Shown: positions 34,011 to 45,214 of the stretch, piece after piece
Layout of the letters: each line of letters opens with the position of its first letter
Position numbering within the stretch: the stretch's first letter is position 1
NCBI GenBank assembly: GCA_003508835.1
Contig: PUFA01000022.1
Span: 4,898,001-4,962,000 of the forward strand
From: Eonycteris spelaea
Lineage: Eukaryota; Chordata; Mammalia; Chiroptera; Pteropodidae
Direction: 5' to 3'
Length of the DNA stretch: 64,000 nucleotides
Position numbers and translations under genes: made by a program
The notes under the pieces: model-generated
What the model saw: only the letters and a program-made list of their open reading frames with translations
Told to the model about the DNA's origin: nothing
Databases searched by the model: none

Positions 34011-34700
34011 TGGCCCTCTAAAACTTTTATCACTATCAAAGAAGGAGAAACAGATTAAAGACATAATCTAGTAGTCTCTACCATTGAGGCATGATCTTTC
34101 AACATTTAAGTACCTACTGTGTGACTGTATCCTGTGATCAACTTACCTGTGGAGAGAACTCCAAGCTTAAGCCTGAGACCCACTAACAGATGGTTCTAGC
34201 TGCAAGCAATTAGAGTTAGAATGAGTTTAGAGACTTAAATAACAAAACAGTTGTAGAACGTTCTACAGAGGATGGCTTAGTCAAAGAGCTGAAATCAATA
34301 AGAGAAGGAAATCTTTTCCATTTAGTTTTGAACAATCAAATTAATAAACGCATTGAGAATTTTTTTTAAACCTGACATCTTACTAAATCCTGTGGAGGAT
34401 GAAAAGGTGAATGCCTGGAAATGTCAATATTAACTGCAATTAATTAAAAGGGACATGGGGGGAAAGAAGCAGTAAGTAAAAATGGTTTGAGTCAGTCAAG
34501 AGGCACATTCCTGTCAAAACAGATAGTTCATGTTTTTTTTTTTTTATTTTATTAGGTTTTTACTGATTTGAGTGAAAAAAATTAACTTTAACAATTTTTT
34601 AAAACAAGTTAATTAATTATCAGTCTTTGCCTTGACCTGTTTTCAACCAGTTAAAGAGTATAGGGACTAAGGAATCCTTAACAGCACCTAGAGTCTCAAA
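34011..34700. other. AT-rich, nothing assigned
   Basis: Includes T run 34533-34545. The phrase AACATTTAAGTACCTACTGTG at about 34099 hints at a short antisense L2 tail, but is too brief to call. Confidence 0.55.
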
Positions 34701-34810
34701 TTTTCTTCTCTTCGCTCTTCTCTCCCTCCCTTTCTTCCTTCCTTCTCCCTTCCTTCTCTTTCCCTCTTCTTCCCCAATTCCCTCCCTCCTTTCTTCCCTC
34801 CCCCTTCTTT
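34701..34810 (+). repeat. 110-base polypyrimidine tract
   Basis: All but three bases are C or T (exceptions: G at 34714 and AA at 34776-34777), mostly as CTTCC/CCCT units. A mirror-like tract of this kind can form triplex (H-) DNA. Confidence 0.92.
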
Positions 34811-35694
34811 ATTTTAGACATTTACCCGCTTTTAAACATCAGTGTTATTTTTTTTTTGTTAAAGATACTTAATGAGTTGGAATTTTGTTAAAACGCATGC
34901 CCTTTCCACATAAATAATTGTACATTGCAAATAACTCTATGGCCTAAGGAAAGAATATAACTTTCAAGGATTCATCATGGGTGGGGGGACAGGGAACTAT
35001 TATGACTTTGACAGTGGATGATTGCCAGTGGCTGTTTGAAGGACTGAGTTCCAAAGATCTGTTCTTTGGTAGAAGAAGCAAACCTCTACTGCCTTTGCAG
35101 TAACCAATTAACATGTGTGACTCGAATCCTTTCAAAGTCTATGTGACAAAGCTCTGCAGAGAGATGTGGGCCATTCTTTCACATGGAAATGCTGTTCACC
35201 TTTGATTTTCTAGAATTGTCTCTATGTTTGATTATAAGGTCTTAACTCAGTCCTCATGAGAATTTGTCAGAAGTCTCGAAATGCCATGCCTGCCATAATC
35301 CCTTATTACTGCTTCATTATGGATCGCTGTCTAACTCAGCGGGATAGATCAGCAGTATCTGTTTTGATACCGTCCACATTTGTATAATTAGCTGAGCTAT
35401 TTAAACAAACTCTGTAAAGTTCTGCAGTGGGGTCTTAGTGTATCGATTAGCCTTATCATCAGCAGCTCTTGACATTTTAATAGGAGACAGTCATGTGTTT
35501 TTCTTTTTTGATAAATATTAACTCTAATTATCAAAAGAAATCATTCAGCAAAATTTACTTCAAAGCAAAATCCTCAAATTACTTTATCAGCACTTTGGTG
35601 TGGCCTCTTTTGTCTTCTCTCTTGTGTTTTAATTTGCGTTATGAAAAAAGTAGGTATGCATCTTCTCAACAGCAGCCCATGAAGGAAAGTTCAG
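34811..35694. other. Non-repetitive stretch, possible conserved non-coding element
   Basis: 34930-35140 holds a 63-codon minus frame without domain. 35150-35480 has mixed composition with no repeat signature and several TAAT-type motifs (see findings). No gene recognised; the 109-codon frame 35493-35822 is partly in MIR and is chance. Confidence 0.45.
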
Positions 35695-35912
35695 ACGTGG
35701 TAAAGAGCGTGCACTGCGGTAACACACAATTTTGGGTTCAGATACTTTGTTCTTCACTAGTCACAAGACCTTGGGCACATTTCTTTACCTGTGCATTGAG
35801 AGTAATAATAATGTCCACCTGATATGGTTACTACAAAGAATAAAATCTTTTAAAAGGGCTTAGCATTGTTTCTAATAGACAGTGAATGCCAGAAATGTTT
35901 GCTATTATAACT
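35695..35912 (+). mobile_element. MIR SINE, near full length, sense
   Basis: GTGGTAAAGAGCGTGCACTG, TTTTGGGTTCAGATACTTTG, TCACTAGTCACAAGACCTTG, GGCACATTTCTTTACCTGTG, AGAGTAATAATAATGTCCAC and GGGCTTAGCATTGTTTCTAA match MIR from the tRNA-like 5' part (GTGGTTAAGAGCACGGACTC) to the 3' tail. About 215 bases. It ends at a short (CTA)n tract (35912-35927). Confidence 0.85.
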
Positions 35913-36241
35913 ACTACTACTAGTTGTAGCAGAAATAATAACAGTAGAGATACTAGTATTTGTAATAAGAATAGTAGAAGTGTGAGAATTCGTTTTACGA
36001 TTAGAAGCTCATGATCGAGAATTGAAAATTCTTCCCAAAGTAATATTTTTCTACCTATTCTAGAATTTTAAATATTAAAAACTATATTTTAAAAATGTCT
36101 CAACTTTTCCCAATTAATGCTAATCTTGAAAAGTCTGATAACTTAAATTTTGGATGAATATAACATTTTGGATGACATGGAAAAAGAATCTGTGTGAAAT
36201 CCAACCAAAATGTGTACTTTTATTTTTCATACATAGGTATA

Positions 36242-36290
<49 letters not shown>

Positions 36291-38029
36291 CATTCTTGTA
36301 CCTGTAGATGACAAATTTCTGAGTAAAATTCTGTTACCCATGTGATGCTCTGTTTTATAACATATCTGTATTCCTAAATCAAGCAGTTTGTTTGATAAGC
36401 AGCTACTGGGGTTGAAAAACGACACTCCATTACATAAAAGACTTCAAGCTTCCCCCTCCACCTAATATAAATGAGAGCCGCTCTTTTTTTAAAGTTCTTT
36501 TTAACTGGTAAACTCTCTCCTTCTCAATTAAGTGTAATGTGTTAAAATATCAAATATGAAGCAATCATTATTTCATAAGTAGACATTTTTACTGCAAGTA
36601 TTTCTGAAAGTTTTATCATATTAGATTATGTGTTGAGTCACAAAGTATGTTCCAGTTTCAAAATATCGATTCTAAGCTTGTTTAATTCTTCAACATCTTA
36701 GAGCAACTTAAAACAAATTCTATATCCCCAGCGCCTTTTTTTGATGAATAGTAGAACATATTTTTCTGCTCTCAACCCTTTAACAGCTGTCTGGTGTTCC
36801 TTCCATTTCCACCCAACGTTAGAACACAGTTATAAATCCTTTTAATGGGTGTGCTGTAGCCTTGATTTTACATTCTAACCAAGATGGTTTACGGCATGTC
36901 TGGGAATACACACCTTTCCAAATTCCTTGCCAAATATTAATTAGTAATTTTATAGCTGGGTTTCAAGGACCAAGGGAATACGCCTTTAAAAAGAAATATT
37001 AAGGGCCCCTGTCATCATATTTTGGGTTTTAACTCTGCAACGAAGACTAAAACGAACATTACATCTTCACCCATAAAGAAGTAAGAAACACACTGCACTT
37101 AGGGCAAAATTGCAGCAATCGCCTGTCCCGTGGCAGTCTCTCCCCATCTTTAACAAATAGTCTCTCGATTCTCTCTGCTGTGAATCCATCTTGGATCATT
37201 TTAGCGCCTCGCTTCTATGCAGGCCATGTTAACAAAACTAAATAAACGCCACTAAAATACGTCCATCTTATTCAGCATCAAGAAATTCCATTTTTACTCA
37301 GGCATTTCTAATACTGTGAGTGATAAGATCCTGTTGGTTTTGTTTCCCATGAAGTTCTTCTCCCAAAATCTTTACTTTCTCCTCCTCCCTCTTATGCGAT
37401 GTGGTCAGTTCCAATTATTCTTTCTTTCCGCCCCGCCCCCCCAAGGAAGCCTTTCCCTTCCACTGAGGGAAGAACTGTGATCACTATTATTGGTTCTTAC
37501 AGAGCCCACAACCTTTCATCAAATAATATAATATGTGTTTATCTTTATCACTAGATTTTAAGATCTAAGGGAGATTCCTGAGCAATTTTGCTCAATTAGG
37601 ATTATCAAGAGTTCATATAATACACAGCTTATGATAGCCATATTTATAGAGTGAACTAATAAATTACGTAAGTTTTTACTGCATATCAAAATGGCTTTTT
37701 ACTGACTTTTTAAAAATAACTAATTGTCGGCTTTCCTATAATAGCTGTGCTTAGAACTTGTTCCATAAATCTATATTGTGATCATTTCTTTTTAAAACCA
37801 TAACAATAGATGCCTTTAGCTTTCTTGACTATTATAAATCCACTATTTAATTGGCTAAGGTTCCTAAAAGACATCTCCAACATAACATGTTAAAAAATAT
37901 TCTTGATTTGTTTTTCTTCAAAATCTACTCTTTCCCTAAAATCCCCATTTAAGTAAATGGTATTTTTCTTCACCCGGTTATTCATGTGCAAAACTTTAGA
38001 CTGACTGTCATAAACTCATGATTTCTCTC
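35913..38029. other. Mixed AT-rich sequence, nothing assigned outside the TG repeat
   Basis: 36880-37290 is less AT-rich and lacks repeat signatures (see findings). 37420-37445 has a short C-rich run. Frames at 36120-36425 and 36154-36345 are translations of the TG repeat and not genes. Confidence 0.5.
36246..36288. repeat. (TG)21 microsatellite
   Basis: A pure 43-base TG run preceded by TATGTATG. Confidence 0.97.
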
Positions 38030-38340
38030 ATGCTTTTCATCCAGTCCACCAGAAAATACTGGTGGCTCGCTCTTAAAATATAGCCCACATAAGCATTTAT
38101 TATTATTATTATTTTTTACTTTTACCTTCACCACTAATACCCTAGTCTAAGCAAGCATTGGATCTCCCCTGGACAGCTGCTTTATTTCTAACTCATCGTG
38201 TGCTTCAAACTCTTGCCCCACCAACCCCTGCAGTTGATTCTCTCATTGATGCCCCAATAAATCCTTTAAAACCTAAACTTGATTGTTACACTTTTGCTCA
38301 AATTCCCATTCCTCCTAAAATAACTTATATTTAGCTGATA
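38030..38340 (+). mobile_element. L2 LINE internal/3' fragment, sense
   Basis: TCATCCAGTCCACCAGAAAA, TACTGGTGGCTCGCTCTTAA, AATATAGCCCACAT, then CTTCACCACTAATACCCTAG, TCTAAGCAAGCATTGGATCT, CCCCTGGACAGCTGCTTTAT and CTTTTGCTCAAATTCCCATT follow the L2 order (ATCCAATCCATCAGCAAATCCTGTTGGCTCTACCTTCAAAATATATCC ... ACCCTGGTCCAAGCCACCATC). A short (ATT)n tract is inserted at 38096-38116. Confidence 0.75.
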
Positions 38341-39772
38341 CATGCATGGATGTTCTTACACATAAGGTGACAACACTGTTACTGTCTTGGTGTTTTGTTA
38401 TATTTTGCTGTTTTTTTATTAGTTTGCAGAAAATTTTCTGACAAATTAATCATGAAAATAGAATATTTATATACTTGATGCAACAAAAATAACTGCTTTG
38501 TCATATAAGATATGTAGCCTTACTTTGTATTTGCATTTTTTCTCTAATACAATATCATTGCCACTCACGTATTTCCCATGTTTGAAATTGCATTTGGAAA
38601 TTATTTGGAAGTAATTTGGAAATTATACATATGTTATTAGAAATGTCCTCCCACTTTATCATTGAGGAAGCTCCTGTCTGTGTGAGGCTCTCACTTTCAT
38701 GTTCATTTACGCCCTGGATTATTTTGACTTTTTCTCTGTTTTATAGAAGAATTTTCTTAAGGTTGCTTTTTCATAAGTTGAATATCGTGTGGTCCTGGAA
38801 AGACTTTTTGAATATAATTTTATTGTTTTTCACAAAATATTCTTCTTCCACATGCCATAATTTAGAAAAGTATCAAGTTGTTCACCAGTATATGTTACTT
38901 ATAACTAGAGTTCTGAGAAATGAGCAATGGTTATGAGCAATTATTTTGGTGTACATTACATTAAATAAAGTTACATAAGTCATTTTATGTAGGACTTTTC
39001 ATCATCTTTAATATAGTAATATACTCAAGTATGTCATAGTGTTGTTTATTTGTTTCATATCTTGGTGGAATAGTATTTTTCCAAATATACTACTGGACTC
39101 AAAAAGCACCAGTGGACAAAATGTTAACAAAATGATTAGAAATTTCAGCAATGATATGGGAAGGAAACCAACAGCACAAAACCAAACCTCCTCTTGAAAA
39201 TGAAGCATAAAATATGGAGCTGTGTTGATGGATTATTACGGTATTACTATAGGAAAGCCCTTCCACAATCTCTTGATATGTAGTATTTGATCATCCCTTA
39301 TCACATTAGATATTATATAACTGAATTGGAACTTTTGTTAGAAATGCAGCCTTTATGGGGCATGCAATTGATTGGTGTTAAAAAACAAGCTATAAACATC
39401 ATGGTTTTCACATAGGAGGATACATATACACATAGTATTAGTACTATTAATTAGTAATACAAATACTAATACTAGTCAGCAGAATTTATGCTATAGTATT
39501 CTGTGGGTATTTATAATATACAAATACACTACATGAAGTAGGAGAGCTACTCTAATGGGGCGAGGTTCTTAGAGACACCACCACTTAAGAAAATTTAACG
39601 TAGATGAGGAAAATAAGTATTTTCATATGAAAGTTATTAAATAAATGTGCTAGGCATCTGTTGAGAAAATCAAGAATGTGCAAAGCACAAGAAGAATTCT
39701 AAAAAGGTTTAGAACATGTTAGTACAAATTGTATGACCCTTCAATTGAACTTAGTCTTAATAAAATATGCTT
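38341..39772. other. AT-rich, nothing assigned
   Basis: 38591-38626 has an imperfect repeat of TTGGAAATTAT. Frames at 38616-38936 and 39008-39208 (minus) have no domain. Confidence 0.55.
39433..39474. repeat. Perfect inverted repeat, 11-base arms, 20-base loop
   Basis: TAGTATTAGTA (39433-39443) is exactly complementary to TACTAATACTA (39464-39474). The loop also contains AT-rich self-complementary sequence (TATTAATTAGTAATA). Confidence 0.9.
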
Positions 39773-39872
39773 ATCTATCCTTTCCACACATGTTTATTGA
39801 GTTCTTAATATGCTGTGTTAAGTGCTGGTGATGCAACAATAAACAATTAGAGCTGTAGGGGAAGAATTTAAA
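39773..39872 (-). mobile_element. L2 LINE 3' end, antisense
   Basis: CACATGTTTATTGAGTTCTT, AATATGCTGTGTTAAGTGCT, GGTGATGCAACAATAAACAA and GAGCTGTAGGG follow the antisense L2 tail (AATATTTATTGAGCACCTACTATGTGCCAGGCACTGTGCTAGGTGCTGGGGATACAACAGTGAAC). Confidence 0.75.
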
Positions 39873-40471
39873 AATATTTACACCATTTTTAAGATAACAA
39901 TAACATATAAAGGAAAGATAGATCTCGTATAATAGTTTTCCTTTTATATGAATTTTAATGTATTTCTTCACTCTTCATTTTCATATTATACAGTGTTATT
40001 GACATACCTATATGTGATATTAAGAATTCTGAATACTTTATTACATTATTTTATATTTTCTAGTAATATATATGATCAAAGTTTTCTAATTTGATAGTTT
40101 ATCACAGGGAGTTTAATCAAGATTGTATTTTTAGTCATTCAAACATTAAGATATTTTCCTCATTTGGCAAAACTATATATATTTTTGGGCAATTAATTAA
40201 CTTGTAATTTTTTATATTTTCAAACAGAATGTAAACTATAATAATACTGCTTTTATAGTTTACACACTTTTAAACTTTTCACAACAGTATGATATATCTA
40301 CTATAGGATGAAAGTAGAGAATATTCTTTTTTTACTCTAAAATCTAAGCTGATTTCATTAGCTTTTCTTCTTCCTCTGCGATGAAATAGAAATATCTACG
40401 ATGATTGTCACAGAATTCTATAATAATATTTTCTTAATTTAAAGCTATAAAACATTATTTAGCACAGTAAG
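39873..40471. other. AT-rich, nothing recognised
   Basis: Very AT-rich, no family recognised. The 66-codon minus frame at 39771-39971 lies largely in the L2 fragment and is chance. Confidence 0.6.
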
Positions 40472-40869
40472 TGTTATAGTTGGAATTGTATTCCCTCAAA
40501 ATTTGTATTTTGAAACCCTAATCCCCAAGGTGACTATCGATGAAGAAGGGCCTTTAAGGAGACAGTTAAAGTTAAATGAGATGATAAGGATGGAGCCCTA
40601 ATCTTCTAGGACTGGCGTCCTTATGAAAAGAAGAGACATCAGAGGTCTCTCTCTCTCTCCAGACACACATAGAGGGACAGGTCATGTGAAGACATAGGCA
40701 AGGTGGCCCTCTACAAGCCAGAAGGTGGGGCCTCACCCGATACTGACACGGACAGCACCGTGGTCTTGGGCTTCTCTCTTTGGGAACTATGAGAAAATAA
40801 ATTTCTGTTGTTTAAACGCCCAGTCTGTAGTATTCTATTATGGCAGCGCTAGCCAAATAATATAATACA
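40472..40869 (+). mobile_element. MLT1A-like LTR (ERVL-MaLR), full-length solitary copy, sense
   Basis: The element begins TGTTATAGTTGGAATTGTAT and ends AATATAATACA, giving the LTR TG...CA termini. Diagnostic blocks in order are AACCCTAATCCCCAAGGTGA, GGGCCTTTAAGGAGACAG, CCTAATCTTCTAGGACTGGC, CATGTGAAGACATAGGC, ACTATGAGAAAATAAATTTC and CAGTCTGTAGTATTCTATTA. Length is about 398 bases. No internal region is attached. AATAAA at 40796 is the LTR polyadenylation signal. A target-site duplication was not recognisable. Confidence 0.93.
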
Positions 40870-42959
40870 TGACACATTAATCAGTTGCCTTTAATGTTTG
40901 ATTAGAAAAGGTCATTAAATTGTAGTACCTTTAGGGCATCAAAATATGCACAATTTACATGTATAGGTTTGTTCTTTCCATTTTACAAGTAATAGTCTTC
41001 CTAAAAATGATCACATTCCCCTAATGAGTGCCAAGAATTAAAACCAGTGTATTTTTTTTTTGTAAATTTTACTGATCCATAAGAAATAGTAATATATTAA
41101 AGAGATTTTTTATCATTCACTACAGTTCAAATAGTGTGATTTTAAATATACTTATACGGGAACAACTAATAACTAATAATTAAAAGAAATCACATGCAAC
41201 TCTTGAAACAGTTTCTTAATTGCAACTCATTAAACTAAATTGCAGCATATTATCTCTATTATAATACCCAAAATAGAATTTTGTAATGGTCTTTCTGTCA
41301 CTCTTCCATGCAGCTCTTTAGCACGGTCTTTCTGTGCTCACTCTTCCATGCAGAGTAACTTTTGTAACCAGGTAGCATTTATGTTATAAATCATACAATC
41401 TACATTGTTTTTAAATCTGAGAAGTTATCGTTAGAATCATAGTTGAATTTTCAGTTCATATTAATAGCTCGGTCAAAGTTATAAGAGCCAAACTCGACGA
41501 ATGCAGTTTCTATCATTTGCATAGACTCTTTTAAATCAACATTTATGTTTGTCATAATCCATGAGACAGTGCTTTACTATGCTATATTGCAAAGGAAAAA
41601 AAGTGATCCTACTAAAAATTTACAAGATAAAAATGCCATACTAAAATGAGTTCCTATCTCTCATTATATGTAAAATCTCAGGCATTTAAATGGAAATCGC
41701 AAATATTCTGATATAACTCTATTTGGTGAGTTGGGTAGAGTAAGTCTCGTAAGTATATATTGAGCGTACTATTTATCTTAAACACCAGTAAAATTATGCA
41801 ATGGCTAGGGAAATTATAAATGAGCATTTACATGTAGAAACCATTATCTCTTCTTAAATTTATATGTTATGACCATGAAAAGCCAAAGTAGCCTACTGAG
41901 AAAGTAATCAGAGAGTGGAAAAGAGAGGCTTCATCAAACAAAGAATGCAAATTTTAAATGAGATTTTAATCATCTTAAATAGTTTCGTAAGTAAAGAGCC
42001 AAAAAAGCTCCAACATACAAAGACAGTCTTTGTCCACATTTTCTATCTCTGCTTATAATTTTTCTCAGGGTAAGGATCCTATCTTTCAGTTTGTTAATGG
42101 GTAGGTGTTTTATAAAAATGTTTTATTGTAAATCTTCACATAAGGGAGCCTGAAATCATCTTGAACATGTGCATTAATATTTTTTGAAAAATCCAAGTGC
42201 TTGTTCTGTATGATATTGTGGTTTCATAATGTTTGGTCTTCCGCTTTTCCAAAGAAATAGGATTAATTTGCCGTCAACTCTTTCATGTACAGCCTTTCCC
42301 ATCTTCACATGTGTTTTGTCAAAGGTGATCTCTGTGGCAGACGGTGGATTATAGGGACGCATTGTTTTGCCCTCAACTCAACTTTTACCAAGTCTTTGTA
42401 TTCTGGACTTTTGGTGTGTGTGTCTGCGTGCATGTCTGCTAGAGAGCCCACTTAGATCTCTTTATCTTTAAAAACAAACACATAAATTAATGAGCTAAAA
42501 AATTGTTTTCTGTTTCTATTTACCACTTTAATTAAACCTTTTACTCTCTGTTTACCTGCAGACAATCCTTTTTTGATCTTCATTTCCTCATCTCCTGTTT
42601 CCTGTATATTTCAGAGCCTTCCATCCCATCACACACATGAAACTGCTAAGGATAAAATCTTTATCTGGTTAGAGTTATCTTATGACATTTGATGTGGTTA
42701 CTCATTTTCCCCTTGTTGAAACATAAAACTTCTCATATTCACCCACTGTCACTCTCTTACCATTCCATTTCAGTTTACTTGTGTAACTCTCAGAGACCCT
42801 TCATTTTTGATGGCTTCTTTCTGCATTGATTTAAGTAGCGTTATTCTCCAGACATCTAGCCTTAGCTCTCTTGACCTTCCACTTTCTCTGAGAGAATCCC
42901 ATCACTTCCAGCCCATGACTTTAGCTTCTAATTATCCCCTGCCTTCTCCCGTTACCCTT
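40870..42959. other. AT-rich with mixed patches, little assigned
   Basis: 41288-41353 contains a small tandem duplication. 42174-42362 holds a chance 62-codon minus frame. From about 42600 the sequence is pyrimidine-rich and may be a decayed continuation of the L2 that starts near 42960. Confidence 0.5.
41288..41353. repeat. Tandem duplication (37-base period)
   Basis: GGTCTTTCTGTCACTCTTCC and ATGCAG (41288-41313) recurs as GGTCTTTCTGTGCTCACTCT and TCCATGCAG (41325-41353), with a 3-base insertion in the second copy. Confidence 0.9.
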
Positions 42960-43895
42960 GACTAAGCCATCATTATCACTCACCTGGCATGCTCAAGTAT
43001 TCTATTCCTCGCTTGTCCTTCATATTCCATATCAATCCCTCTTCAAATTTCTGTGCACAATAGCCAGGAGCATCCTTTTAAAATGATAAATCAGATCGGA
43101 TGAGTACTTGCTTGCAATACTCATGCAGAGTTTTATGATCCCGAGCATATCATCCAGCCTCCTTCCCGCGGTCCTCATCTGCTGCCATGGACTCTGTTGT
43201 CCTCTGTACATCCTGTTCCCTCAGCTGCTGCCATCATTGGCTCCTAAGCTTCCCAGCGTAGCCCCTCCCCAGAAACTGCCTTCATTCAGAGGGAGCCTCC
43301 ACGCCCAAGGTTATGGCCTCCCACGGGAAGCCCACATTCACAGCCCTTTGCTGTGAGCCTGGCCTTTCCAGCCCCACAGCCCCCACAGATCTTTTTAGCT
43401 GGATTCCAGCCAAACCCTCGCTTCCACACAATTCCTTTCCCCTTACTCCCCTGCCTACATCTGAATCTCTTCTCTCTGGCAACCTGAACGAAAGCTCCTA
43501 TTCTCCGGCTGCATATCACACACATTTTTATCTGTTTTACTACACTGCTCTTTTTTTTTTTCTTTCTTTCTTTTTCCCCTTTCTTTAGCAAGCATATTTC
43601 CACATGTAGTTGCTTCTACCTGGAAGAAGCTTCTGTCCATCTTCATCATTTAGGTCACAGTTCCAATGTCACCTCCACAGAGAGACCCTCCTGTAGTAAA
43701 TCCATCCCTCCATTGTCTTTTTTTTTTTTCTCAGATTCTATCACATTGAAAAAAAAATCCACTTTTTCTAAATGTTTATCTTACTATCTGAATTTCTCTT
43801 GTTTGGATCTCCGTGCATTGTTGTCTTCCTTTCCAAATGACATGCATGCTAGAGACGGAAGGGAATTTGTCTCTCTTGTTCACTGCTGAGTTTAA
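42960..43895 (+). mobile_element. L2 LINE, 3' half, sense
   Basis: L2 blocks occur in order: CATCATTATCACTCACCTGG, CAATAGCCAGGAGCATCCTT, TTAAAATGATAAATCAGATC, GGTCACAGTTCCAATGTCAC, CTCCACAGAGAGACCCTCCT, CTAAATGTTTATCTTACTAT and GGGAATTTGTCTCTCTTGTT plus CACTGCTGAG. Together they cover about 900 bases of ORF end and 3' UTR. The final L2 tail is missing where the antisense MLT1 LTR begins (43904). An interrupted T and TTTC tract lies at 43549-43575. Several frames (43108-43356, 43313-43588 and others on the minus strand) are chance. Confidence 0.72.
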
Positions 43896-43903
43896 CATAG
43901 GGT

Positions 43904-44274
43904 GGGCAGGCTTCGTCAGTTTGGGCTGCCATAGAGAATATGCCATAGTCTGGGGGGCTTAAATAACAAACGATTATTTCTTACGGTTCTGGAGGCTAGA
44001 AGTCCAAGATTAAGGTGCCAGCAGATCTGGTGTCCTGTGAAGGCACTCTTTCTGGAACACAGACACTCATTTTCTTGGTTCGCCCTCATGCGATGAGAGA
44101 GAAAGACAGAAGACTCTCTCCAGTCTCTTGTATAATGGCATGAATTCTATCATGAGGGCTTCGCTCTTTTGACCTAATTACCTTGGTAATGCCCCACCTC
44201 CAAACGCCTTCATACTGGAGATTAGGGTTTCACCATGTGAATTTGAGGTAGACACAAACAATAAGTTCATAGCA
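43904..44274 (-). mobile_element. MLT1A-like LTR (ERVL-MaLR), antisense
   Basis: The plus strand reads the LTR in reverse. It has GTCAGTTTGGGCTGCCATAG, CATAGTCTGGGGGGCTTAAA, TTACGGTTCTGGAGGCTAGA, AGTCCAAGATTAAGGTGCCA, GACCTAATTACCTTGGTAAT, GCCCCACCTCC and ATTTGAGGTAGACACAAACA, ending ATAAGTTCATAGCA. The minus-strand LTR therefore starts TGCTATGAACTTATTG, with the usual TG terminus. It is solitary. Confidence 0.92.
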
Positions 44275-44365
44275 AGGTGCAGCTATTTATTGAAGAAATA
44301 AATAAATTATTATAGAAACCCCCACATCATTCAAAATTTCCAGATCACATTTTCAAGCATCTGGA

Positions 44366-45003
44366 AGCTGCAAATAAAGCCATCCTGAGGGGTAGGTGGG
44401 GGAAGAGCAAGACTGGAGACATCAACCTGCCTGACTTCAAATTATACTATGAAGTGACAGTAATCAAAACAGCATGGTACTGGCAGAAAAAAGACATGTG
44501 GACCAGTGAAACAGAATCGAAGAGTCCAGAAGTAAACTCACATTTATATAGGCAAATAATTTTCGACAAAAAAGTCAAAATATACAGTGGAGAAAGGAAA
44601 GCCTCTTCAGGAAATGATGCTGGGAAAACTGGAAAGCCACCTGCAAAAGAATGAAACTAGACTGTTGTCTATCACCACACAAAAATCAACTCAAAATGGA
44701 ATAAGGATCTGAACATATGACTTGAAACAATAAAATGCATAGAAAAAAACATAGAAATTAAACTTAAGGACCTTGGACTTAAAGAGGATTTTATGAACTT
44801 GACCTCAAAGCCAAGGGAACTAAAAGCAAAAATAAATGAATGGGTCTACTTCTAACTAAAAAGCATCTGCATGCAAAAGAAACCATCAAGGTAAAGACAG
44901 AACTATCCGAATGGGAAAATATATTTGCAAACAACATCTCCAATAAGGGCCTAATATCCAAAATATACAAAGAACTCATACAACTCAATAACAATAACTT
45001 TCA
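44366..45003 (+). mobile_element. L1 ORF2 C-terminal remnant, sense
   Basis: About 640 bases of L1 ORF2 past the reverse transcriptase. The recognisable blocks are CTGACTTCAAATTATACTAT, AATCAAAACAGCATGGTACT, GATGCTGGGAAAACTGGAAA, GCCACCTGCAAAAGAATGAAA, CAAAAATCAACTCAAAATGG and AACATAGAAATTAAACTTAA. An open frame at 44454-44654 includes [13 protein letters not shown] and another at 44840-45025 includes SEWENIFANN, in different registers. At least one frameshift and stop therefore separate them, and no element can be active. Both ends are truncated; 5' truncation or later deletion is the likely cause. Confidence 0.92.
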
Positions 45004-45214
45004 AGTTCATTATGTACAAAACTGACTTAATGATTTAATTCCAATACTTCCCATTAAATTTTAATTTCCTGAGTTACCAGCTTTTCTATCTCAAGCCATT
45101 TCACAGCTTGGCCAACTAAACCACATTTTAAGGTATTATTGCTCGAATAGACTGCTCTTTCTATCTCATCATTTCATTGTTCTAAATTGACCATAAGATA
45201 TTATAAAATCTGTC

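Noticed and set aside
36120..36425. Frames encoding repeated histidine-threonine or cysteine-valine
   Set aside because: They are translations of the TG/CA microsatellite. The same applies at 59464-59770 and 30551-30900.
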